Source: Henricia sp. BOLD:AAB3569 | Lineage: Eukaryota; Echinodermata; Asteroidea; Spinulosida; Echinasteridae | Reading direction: 5' to 3' | Assembly: GCA_037783545.1 (NCBI GenBank) | Contig: JBBELK010000011.1 | Location: 496,001-560,000, forward strand | DNA: 64,000 nt | In this document: one piece after another, positions 11,001 through 23,000 of the stretch | Numbering within the stretch: the first letter of the stretch is position 1 | Layout of the letters: every line of letters begins with the position of its first letter | Notes under the pieces: model-generated | What the model was told of the DNA's origin: nothing | The model's database searches: none | The model's input: only the letters and a program-made list of their open reading frames with translations | Program-made: the position numbers and the translations under genes

Positions 11001-14000
11001 GCATTTTCCATTAAAAAAAAGATCTTAGCAGATAGCGAGCAATATCTATACATTTTATCAACACTTAAGGCGTAATACAGAAGGAGTAATTTATCGGATT
11101 CCGGGGAAACATTTTCTTGTAATTGTGAGTAATAACGTATCTTCTCATCTCGTGCTTGGATGTGTCTGTCACGGAAAAGCTTCGTTTTGTTTGCAAAAGA
11201 AGAAAAAATGATGCTTGTAGATTTTTGTCTGGGAATTTGATTTGGTGCAGAGATGCGAGTTGAGATATGTATAGCATAAATGCGAATATCGTATGATTGT
11301 TTTATAATAATACATTTAATGAGCAGCCTCAAATAGACTAACGAGTGCATTCTCTGATAAACAGATCCGCTTCAAGTAAAATATAGCAATAAGAACTAAG
11401 GACACGTGAATTAGTAACTTACATAACTACAGACATAAGTACGAGTAACAGAAGTTTCAATGTACATTTCTGGGTGAATGAATGTTTCATTTCGTAATTT
11501 TAATTCGAAATGATTGCGGGATTGCTGGAGCATGTGTGTGTGTGTGTGGACGTCAAGTACGAGCTTGAAATTGTTCTGTATTTCGTCTCATAACTTGCGT
11601 GATATCACGCATGACAAACGACTATACCAGAGTCATGTAAAGGAATGAAGTTGGATAATTGTTGTGTTTTTAAAGGGAAAGTAATGGGTTTTTGGAGCCA
11701 AATTTCACACAACAAGCAGAGCAAACAGTCCTGTGTTGTGGTGACGTTGAATGAAAATATAGCCCGATCACATTAGACGTTTTATCAGTCGCTGTTTTCC
11801 AATTCGTTTGATTTCTGAACACATCAGACATTGCTTTATACTGGCCTTTTTATTGATACACAAAACTGTTACAAACTGCTTACCAACCAGCCAACCAGCA
11901 GGACATGTAGTAAAATTACACTGTTCAGTTTCGAGTTACAAAGTGTAGGTTACCGCATCTTGTAAGCAATCAGCTAGGGAAACTGTGAGGATGTTCTTAT
12001 TTGTAATAACTTTAAAGAACCGGCACGTTCTCAGTTGGTCTATGTCATTTGAATCAAACGACAATTACGTCTATTACCGCCTAAATGTAATCCCAGCAGT
12101 ACACCCAGACTACTTCTATTTTCCTCTATAAATCTTTCTTAGCGTCACGCAGTGACCACGCCGTGACATGGCGTGTATCGTGCAGGGCAGTGCGTCACGG
12201 GTGGCTGGACCCCGTGTAACGCGTCGCGCGCCGCGGTGCGACAATTTGACCTCCACTGCACACTCTCATTTCTCTCCAGTGTCCCGCGCGGTGTTTCAAA
12301 TGAAAAATGCAAATTACTTTCAAACTGAAATATATGTTATGCAATCAAGTTAAAAAAGTAATTCGTCACTGGTTTTGATCTGAGATATGCCACAATGTTT
12401 TCGGCCAAAACTGTCGATTTCTAAAGCAACAACAATTTTAGGAAATACAAACCAAATTATGATGTCTGATGTATATTTTAAGTTTTGTACTTTTGGGCAG
12501 ATAATAATTTCACTTTTGGTTTTCACCCACCAAAAGTTAGCTCTTTACGAAACCCCTCCCCCCGCCCCTCCGCTATGCCCCACCCCCCCCCCCCCCCCCC
12601 CCCACCCCAAAAAAACCCACCTCAATTTGATTAGGGTCAATAAACGATGCATTTAGCTCGAATAAATCTCATAAATTGTCTGCGCACAAGGCCGTGTTTT
12701 ACCTTGGGATATCAATTTAAATGTATTTGAATAATTTACATAAACTCGCCACCTAGAAGGTGTGGAATAAAAAGTGCAATGTATGAAATTTGACGTTCGC
12801 CCTTCGACATACATAAAAGCCAATCGGCGGCGTGCGAGCAGCACGTTCGATTTGTTCTCACATGCCCTAGGGTGAGTGTCTCCTGAACACGTATAAATGA
12901 TCGTAGGCAGCTGCATTCATGGTAGATGTCACGAAGACAAGACGTAGTAGTTTACATCTCATGAGGAATCACATTATTCCGGATGGGTCTTGGTGATGAA
13001 GGTGAAAAGATGGCTCTTGACAGGCAAGATGGTATAGGAAAGGTCACTGGTTCAACACCTTGCCGCAATGCCACGTCCATTGGAAACTGACACAGGCAAA
13101 CAAAAACCTATAAAATCCATCCGAAAAAAATAACAGTTAACACTGGTATTTTTATTAGGCTCATTGCAAATTTTACACAATTGCATACGTATTCTTAGAA
13201 TGAGAGACAAAAATCACAGGAATTTCATCTCCAAGACTTCTGCCACACCGGGAAGATGCTCTACAAGCTGCAGTCAAATGCCTGGAGCTTTCAAAGTATA
13301 CGTCCAAATGACCTAAACATGTCTTCAATGCTACTTTATATACATTTTAATTACATACAAACTTAATTGGGGATATTTTTAATGCTATTCTCCCTGTAGA
13401 TACGTAAAGGGGTTTATCCCTTAATTCCTAATGTCTATATAAAGGCAATGAGATGCCAAAGCTGTCGAAATTCGACATATATGCGGGAACTTGGGAACAG
13501 TTTGAACAATCAGAAAACTGCAAAGTATTTCAAATGACGAACTCATCCTGGAATTAAAAAAACCTTTGGCATTAAATTGCCTGGAGAGTTCACCTTAAAA
13601 TACACCAGCCGTCATCCCGCAAACGTCTAGGTTACGGGGGACAGTTACAGAAATTCTTTTCGTGGAATGGTGGTCAAGTAAGTAGGCCAAGTCCGAAGAC
13701 ACCACACACACGGGAATGTAATCATTGGTATTTATTGAGTCGTGCATTTCTTGGCGCACACATTGTCGAGGTTAACCCGTTATCTCCCGGGACTAATCTT
13801 CATTCTTCCTCCTTTAACCAGGACAGTCGTTGTTCTAGTTATTGAGAAGCGATTCCATTTGCTGGTGCGATTCCATTTGCAGGATATAAACATGAATGAT
13901 GAGAAGTAGCCAGATCTCAGTTCCATCTTAGTGTCATCTTGACAAATATTTCGCTTCGACAAACCTCTTAAAAATCAAGCCACGTACACAAACTCACCGC

Positions 14001-17000
14001 TCAGCGTCTGTGGTTCACTGACTGGACAGATTTTGGTGAAATCTTCTCAGTTCCAAACGGACCATCTGTTAACTTGCAAAGACATCAGATTTATAAACCT
14101 TATTCTGAAAATTACCGGATAAAAGGCGCCGAAGTGAGCAGAGCCGAGTAAAGGGAAATGACTTGATCAGTTGTTTGGAACGAGAGAACATCGGAAGACT
14201 CATGATGTTGAAAGTATGGAAAAAACTGGGAAATCAGAGCACCTGTCCTTGTGTTTATTAGTCGAGTTCCGACGGTGCCTGAATACCGCAGACCGCTCTG
14301 CGTCATGCATTGCGAGAAAAGGGTGTTGTAACGCGCCGCGCGGTAAGGTTTTTTTTTAAGGCTGGTTTTCAATTTTCTACGTCAAACCGTGACGCGCCGT
14401 CCGTCATATTCGTATCCTCATGCAATCTATCAACGGCTGTTTGATTCCTGCGTGCTCCACCGACTGAAACCTTTTCGAAGAAATATCTGGACTTAAAAAT
14501 TGTCGGCAATAAATTATTAGTAGACGTATGATGCTTTGCTTGCCAAAAGGCCATACGAGTTTAAAAATAGGAAGATCTGAGATTCTCTTGTACGTGAACT
14601 ATTTTATTCATGACCAATCATATTTCAACTCACAGAAAGTTAAACCTGACCGTTTCATGTATACCTCTCTTCAGTATAATATGTCTGTCTCCAAATCTCT
14701 CATTTCCCCCCTGAACGTTAAGTGTAATATTACCCTATATGGCATGGGTTCCGTCTGGTCGGTAGCATGATATCTAAAGATCATCCAAAGATCATTGACA
14801 GATACACGTCTGGAGGAAACCTGTAGACATGATGTTATATATTGCTCTTCCTCATACCTTAAAGGGATATTTTGTCCTGCATATCTGGATTGGTTTTACC
14901 AATCTTGAATTTGTGAGATGTTCATCGTTAAACAGAATCGGTATAATGTAACCAGAAATATTGGAAAAGAAATATGACGTAGAATTTCACGGCAGACTTT
15001 AACGCAATTTTAGCTACAAATAAAATCGATGTGCACTGTACTTTTTATACGTCCAGTCTCATGTGGAAATATATAAATGCATGTAGTACAATATATGTAC
15101 GACGAAAATCAATGTTGCATAATATTCGCGCATATTATGCTTAAACAGAAGAAATCGTTATCACTTGTATCCTACTTAACTCAAGGTTTATGCATAGAAA
15201 TTATCTGAACCGAATATATACCAGGGAAAGACATACGGTTGGCCTTGCGTTTGAATGCGACATGGTTGATCGACTGAGCTGCATTTTGTGAAAGGATAAC
15301 AAGGAACGAAATTACACTTGTAAATGTAAAAAGATACCCTATATATTACAAGTATATGCGAGGACATTTATTAGGTATACATATAGTTAAACAGAGATAG
15401 ATGATACGATAATTAAGCTTTATCCCTGGACGGCACGGGTGAGTATATAGGAAGGCCGAATCTACTTATTATTGTAACACGCTCGCTCGTTCTCAGCGAT
15501 ATCCCTGTAATATTAACATTGAATGAAATACATACATACTCCGCAAATGTTGTTCTCAAAAAGATAGTGATTACAAAACTTGTATATAGGCCTACAGTTG
15601 AAGTCAGAAGTATAAATGCAACTGCATGCAAACAAGTGTTAAAACTGGTGTGCCTATATACACCACTTTTGTAACAGTCATTACTAAAGTCTTGATTTTG
15701 TGGAATTCCTCACGTGCATGCAGTACTTAAAAACATAGCTTGTACACCTTGCAATGGTTCGGGTAGTTCTGTTTACCATTTTGGGTGATGATGATAGCGG
15801 TGTACATGTATTTATACTTGTATATTTCTACCTAAATCGTCAAGTGCTTGCGGTTGCACTTCTGTGGCTATCATCAAAAGTGACACTAATAGGTTTGGTA
15901 TATTATGATTTATTTGATTAGATATGGTAGGATTACGTTACTCTCTTTCTCAAATCCATTAATTTTATACCACACTCGACATTCCAGAGAATCTTACGTA
16001 TCGCGGACAGCCGTGTGCGTGTTTGCGTCTAAAGCACTCCTTACGCGCGTAATTACATGGGCTATCGCGATATAATCGTGGGTATTATTTAGGATACTAA
16101 ATTCAGTCATGCACTTAGAGCGCACCCTTACGTGAATATTTACTTATAGCATTAGGGAAATATGACATTGTAATATTAAGACAGTGTTTTGTGCATGAAG
16201 AGCGGTGCCACCGCTTCATGTGATGTCGTCCTGATAATTATTTTCCCTTATACTCCAAAGATCAACGCTCCAAATCAGTCTAAATTGATGTATCTATAAG
16301 CAAATTGGAATTAAATTTGAAGATGGAGTAATGAAAAACTGCAACGGTGGCCCGGAAGCGCAGCAAAGATAAATTGTTTACAGAAACCAAGATAGAATAG
16401 CAGAGGCCTAGACAGCACTCATTTCAGGAGACTAGTTTCCACTCCCCAAGTTCTGCCCATTATCTTGCAAAAATAAATACCAATTGACGCGTGAAGACTC
16501 GGGTCAACGTGAGGTCAAGATGGGATGATACATCAACGTATTAAAAGATAATATTGTGATGCTTGATTGTGGTGTCTGGAAGACCTTATGAAGGGAGATG
16601 GGTTAGTTGGACCTTCTTTAGTCAAACCCGAATGGTTCGGCCGATCTGAGATCCAATTTGATTCGGCGTGGGATGTTTCAAAGCTTGAGATCAGCATCTT
16701 TTGCATATTTATACGCATCAATCCAAAGAAATTGAAGTTATAAAACGTTCACATTTGTTCTACCGTTTATCCAGAGTTTCATCCCGCCATTTTATTCAGG
16801 GGTCAACGTCCCCAGGTCTTTGAACCGCCAAAGGGCATCCTCGAACCCACTGTAAAGTCACATTTGATCATCAGGTGAAGACATTACACTGACAATATTT
16901 GCTGATGCGCCACCCCGAAAAGGACACTGGCATTAATTTTATATTCATGTATGCAAATTGTATTACTTCGCTCTCGTGATGTGAGAAAATCCGAGCCGAC

Positions 17001-20000
17001 AGAATCACCAGTCGGGCATCCGCGGATGGTTTCCCTCAAGACACTCCGAAATCTTCGGGAGATAAGATTCATTGAACGCAGTCCTTCATCCGTGATAACG
17101 TGAACTTTGCTTTAAATACGGAACCTGGCAAATGTCATTCCCAAATTGCATAAGTTTAGGTTCTTTTTCTGCAATGTTGGTTGGCTGACACGAAGATTTC
17201 CTGATGTTCATTGCGGATATTTTCCTGACAGGGATACGTTCCGTCTATGCGTAAATTACCGATGAATGGGAGAATACATAATACTATCTTTGAAATGTTA
17301 CCTCGCTTATAATGGCCTTTTATGCCCGTATACCTCTAATCCTCTTCTTAATCCATCCGACCTTGGGGCCGAATCGCACTTAACTCAGGCGGATTATCAC
17401 GAAACATTCATCGCAAAATCTGACCAACGGCTGTTTTGCCGGTGACCGGGAACCTTAGCGAGCGGATATGTATATATTTATATATATATACAGCTCAAGC
17501 TGCACCACACCATTACGCGTGCACCCTCCGCATGTACGTGCACTGTAAAAAATTGTGTTGAGTCACAGGTGTTTTTCTGTTGAAAAAGTCAAAATCGAAC
17601 AGTAACTTTTACTGTTTTTGGAATTTGTTCTTATTGCACAAACGTTCTTCCGTCTGTGTACATTTTAAACATATTGTTCTGTATGATTACAGACGGTTTG
17701 CCGTTAAATTACAGGTTTGTTCAGGAACAAGAAACCTTCTAATCTTCATCTGTTAAAATACAGCCATGTTACTGTTTAGTAACAGAGGACCTTCTGTTAT
17801 CCCATCGATGTTCCCTGGTATGCGGCAGAAATTACGCGGCGTTGATAGCGAGTACCAGTACGTTGCATGCTGGGAAATCACTGCAGTAAATTCAAACTGC
17901 GCAGTGCGCTTTTTGTAGTTGTGCCGTTCGTATATGAAATGACAGATTTTGGCGGGCGTTATGTCGAAATATATACTGGAGACTGTTCAGTTTATAGTGC
18001 CGACTTGAACGAGAAGTAGCTGCTCTACATGTCGTGAAAGGCAAGTCGGTATTTTCGTACATTTTTTGGTTTTTATTTGCGTTTAATTTGCCGTGCAATA
18101 CTGCCTGCAGTGGAGATACACGGGAGCATGTAACCTGCCACAAAGTGCGGGAATACAGTAGACTCAGGCGGAAATTCCCCCTGAATGTATCATATTCCTG
18201 TATTTCAGCGAGTCGGGTTACATTTTTGGTAAATTGTACACCCTGTTGAAACTCCACTGCACCCCGGCATGCAAATAAAAACTAGGAAATTGAGAGAAAC
18301 AGCCGACTTATTTTACATGAAGTGTGGTGCATCTACAACACAAAAAATGAACTGTAAAGGTCAACAAGAAACAGTCGTCAATAACCTGGACTGCTTCGTT
18401 CAGTTACATATAATTGTTTCTGTACAGAAGGCTTTGTTAAAGAACAAAACCATGCACAAAACGAACACTTAGTCGTCTGTTGAAAAACAGAAGAATCTTC
18501 TGTAAATTTACAATTCCAAATAACAGTTGAGTCTACTGTATGCAAACAGATAAAACAAAAAAGTAGAATGTACTGTTTAAAAACAGTACGCTATGTAATG
18601 CCAATTGACATATGAATGTACTGTAAATGAACAGATATTTTTTTAACAGTGTGTGCTCCGTATCATATTCAGAGATTGAATAGACTGACAGTGCAAGTTT
18701 CAAATGATACTTAGGAGCAGTGTCGATGAATATTACTGAGGCATACAGTATTATCATCTAAACGACATAAAGTGCACTTGTCCCGATAGGTCTTAAGTCC
18801 AGACTCCATCGCGTGTTTGTGTCATACAAGATAAATGATCCGTGCCGGTTTTGGTTACCGCTCCGCTCAGCGATTGGCAACATAATACATACATTTGTAA
18901 TTTGTGTTCTGTTGGAGGATGTCGTATATTCTTTTTCATTGGTTTGCGAAGACGTACAAAATGTTGTTCACTCCTTGTCCTGCTTCTATCTCTTTGGGGG
19001 AGGGGGCATTTATCGTGACGAATTTAAGAGTTTGAATTTTTAAACGCTTATTGAAGAATTTTTGAGTTTGGATTTGTATCACGTCGATAATTTAATTTGG
19101 TATAATCTTGGCGGACGTATACGTACACTATATGTTTCATATGGAAACTCATTTCTTATGTGTTCTTATTGTCAGTATGACCATTATTAATTTATGTCCA
19201 TACATCATTAACTAGATTTCCACGTCAATGTATCAGATTTTTATTTTGCATTTTGCGTCCGAAAAAAATGACATTTATTTGCCCGCGGCCTTATCCGCCG
19301 TCGCGAGATCTGACATTATTAAACCAAGTAATTAAATCAGTGACTGTTCAAAGAAAAACGTCTTCTGCGCTGTATCTTTAATTAAACAAGGATTCGGAAG
19401 TAATCCCTCAGTTCGATTTCAATTTCCTGAAGAACAAAAAGCGCCAACAAATCATCAGACACAGTGCGCTTATAGAATAAAGCTCTTAAACTTTGTACTC
19501 ATATATAGATTTGCTGCGTGCAGCTTGTGCCTAATATGTTGTTATCCTTCATGGACAAAGATTTTGGAAGGCAAACAGAAACAGCACTGAGAACAATCCG
19601 GTTTGAGCAGCTTTAATTCACCGCAATTCACACTACTAGCGATAACAAGCAAATATGATTCCTTTATCAGCTATTAGTTTCCGGCCGCAGCGGGCACGCA
19701 AAACTTTGCAACAATTAAGCAAAATTATTAAGCATGAATCATTATTTATCAGCTATTAGTTTCCGGCCGCAGCGGACACGCGAAACTTTGCAACAATTAA
19801 GCAAAATAATCAAGCGTGAATCATTATTTATCAGCTATTAGTTTCCGGGCGCAGCGGGCACGCGAACCTTTGCAACAATTTTCTGATTAGTAGACCAAGC
19901 AAAGTGATGTTGAACGCTTAGCTGCTCAAACGAAAGTGGAGAATACTTCATCAGGGCCGATCCCTTCGCCCCCAAATTCTAATGATACTAATGACTTCTG

Positions 20001-23000
20001 GACCAATCAATCAAAATTCACAACGCCAGCGACAAAAGTTAGGCCCCCAGACTTGCTAGCGCCAGGAACCAAATTACTAAGTATGAAACAAAGACCCCCT
20101 CCCCCTTGTCCAGGCGTATAAACCATTTGAAGCTCATAAAATGGCCTCAAATTTATAAAATGAAACAATGTTGGAACACTTCAGCTTCGATTTAATGGAC
20201 CATTTTCTTACGCTTGAAAATGAGTATTAAGGTGAAAAAAATGCCAATCATTAATATTCAAACCAGAAGATTTTACGAAATGTAGGCTATAGTGCAGTGG
20301 GGTTTTTATTTCCCGAGTATTTTCCAAGCTGCTGTTTTGGAAATAATTACATCATTGGGAATAAACTCACCAAACTTAATGAAAGCATAAATTTGTTTGC
20401 AATTAATATTTTTTCAGATATCATATAAGTTTGTCTTGATTAAAGCCGCGATGTATAGGCCTACGGTTTAGGACGTGAACAGAGTCATCAAATTATGAAA
20501 TATTTGTATACTCCACAAAAGAACTTAATTGCCGCCAAAATGGATCGTTAGATTTTCCAATTAGTATGTAAATAATCAAGGTTATTATCCATTGTATAAT
20601 GAGCATGTATAATCGTTTTTAGACAGCCTTTCAAAAGGTCGAAATATGGCAATTTAAAACGGGTTCATTCAATCTGCACAAAATGATAAACTAATCAGAT
20701 TTTGTGTTAAATCTGCACTACCCAGAGGCGCCGAGTGAACTATATACTGCCGCAGATGGTTGAAAACCTATCAGTGGTTGAGAATTGGCGGCACCAATAT
20801 TATGCCAACTACATGTCATGGCTGAAATGACAACCTGTGCGAATTAAAGTGCCGATTATGACGTGTACACTCTAAAAACTGAAGTGTTAAAACCTAGCAC
20901 TATCCAAGTGCTACATAAATTCAGCACTTTAAGTTTTAAGATAGTGCTATAATAACACTTGGAGGCGTTCATTTCCAACACCATAATTGGTGCTATTCAT
21001 AGTGCTATAATAACACTTGGAGGCGTTCATTTCCAACACCATAATTGGTGCTATTCTAGCACTTCAAAGTGCTTTAATAGTGTTAAGAATTATACTACTG
21101 GGTTTGCTCATTTGGAAATATCATCATTCAATAGAATTAAGTTTCATTGTTAAAATCTTACTTACCAGAAGCTACAGATAACTCATCTTTATGTTGAAAA
21201 TTCCACTTGAAATCGAACTTTTTCGCGTCATGAACGGAGCGAAACTTGTTCACAAATCGCTATTTTTTTCGCGCGAATCGCGTCGACGCGTGTTGATGAC
21301 AGCCGCGGATTTCCGTACACTGCAAAAAACGCGGTGTTAAATTTCTAACACCAAGGTTTTTTAATTCTTTGGGTGTTACATTTGTGTCAAACGAACACCG
21401 GTGTAATAGATTAACAGCACAAAAAGTGGTGTAGATTTTGCATGGTGTTAAACTTGATAAACTGCGCATGATCATTATGCATAATGCAGAAATCCAGCTA
21501 TTTGAATGGCTACATGCGTTTCTGATCATTTTTCCGCGTTTAAGCATACAAACCATAATTACCACGTTGTACTTATGGCTAGACTATCTGAATTTTTCTT
21601 CCCTATGATATCTTCATTATTCCTTAAGGGATGTGACGAAATCATGAAAAAACATGATGAAAACAATGGTATATTGCTGTTGCACAATTTCATTGCTGTT
21701 CCACCACAAACAGATCAGTGTTGAAATATTTTAACACCAAATGCTGGTGTTAATTTACACCATGGGTGTTAAATTTAACACCAATTGGTGTCGGCTTTGA
21801 ATTATGTAAGAATAAATCAACTGTATAATTGTTACAATTTAATTCCACATTTAGGTGTAAATTAACACCAACATTCCTGCCCAAAATAAACACCAAGAAG
21901 AATACGTTGACACCAAATGGGGTTGTTAGAGTTTAACACTCTTCTTAGTGTTAAAAACTATTGATTTCCAAATTGGTGTTACTCAACACCCAAATCCTTG
22001 CCCAATATGGATACCAACGAAGAATCAAATTTTACACCAGTGGTGTAGATTTTAACACCGCATTTTTTGCAGTGTATTAGTTTACTACATCGACAGACAG
22101 CAAAAAAAACCAACAGGTCACGGAGTAATGAATATTTATTTTTGCATGACCCCGGCGAAATCTTGCGCATGCGCCCAACCGCTTCATCAAGTGCTGTATG
22201 GATTGCACCTTGGGGTGCTGGATGTACACCAAGATGGTGCTACAAAGGACTTAAATCAACACTATATTAGTGCTGTATTGGTAGCACTTTCACAGCACTT
22301 AGATAGTGCTGCAATGCTGACACTTCATCAAGTGCTGAAATGGCACTTGAGGTGCAGTCCCTCAGGAAGCACCTGGATAGTGCTAAATCTAACACTTAGG
22401 GAGTTATTTATAACACTTCAGTTTTTAGAGTGTATGACGTTTCGCGTTGGTTGAAACAGGGCCAGATGTAGATTTGGCAAAATGGCGGGAAAAACAGGAA
22501 CACATCTGTGTTGAGTGGATGTCACCTTGATGTCGTAACTGTTTGTACTAAAGGAAGTCTATAGAAATCTCCTGAAGTCGTTATAGTTTTGAGCACGAAA
22601 ACAACGCTATACATACGCAAACATTTGCAAACGTTGGCGACGTTGGCCAACAGTTTCGAGTGGAACGAAATGTGTGCCGCCAACAAACGTTTGGATTGTT
22701 CGCGATGTTCGCGATTCATTTCAAAATGGCGTCGGCGACATGAAGGATGACAGACGATGGTTTGCAGTTTGGAAAATAACAAATAAATTGCACCTTTCGT
22801 GGTTTTCTCCCTTATCGATGGCGATACACAATCAATGACAACGTGTCATATTTCCTCAAAAATGTGGTAAGCATCGGAGAGCCACATTACAACGTCGGTG
22901 CGACTGCTGTGACTGTGGGCGCCGCCATCTTGACAATGTATTTTGGCAAACAATCCATTCCATTTGAGCAAACGTTGGCGCCAAAGTTAACAAACCGTTC

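Larger units (their letters stand above)
20866..22434. mobile_element. Foldback element with AGTGCT/AGCACT dyads and perfect 24-bp ends
   Basis: TACACTCTAAAAACTGAAGT (then GTTA) at 20866-20889 is the exact reverse complement of 22411-22434. Inside lie many AGTGCT, AGCACT and AACACTT words at both flanks. A second element (21316-22076) is inserted in the middle. TATGACGT occurs just outside both ends (20857-20864 and 22433-22440, the right copy overlapping the terminal TA), so the target duplication may be TA or about 8 bp. No transposase frame. Confidence 0.85.

Noticed and set aside
10946-11350. 134-codon open frame on the - strand
   Set aside because: No domain, low-complexity Ile/Tyr/Ser composition, AT-rich DNA and no splice partners; length is within chance for a 15 kb intron.
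17892-18257. 121-codon open frame on the - strand
   Set aside because: Lies inside the foldback element 17541-18651 and resembles no transposase or other family.
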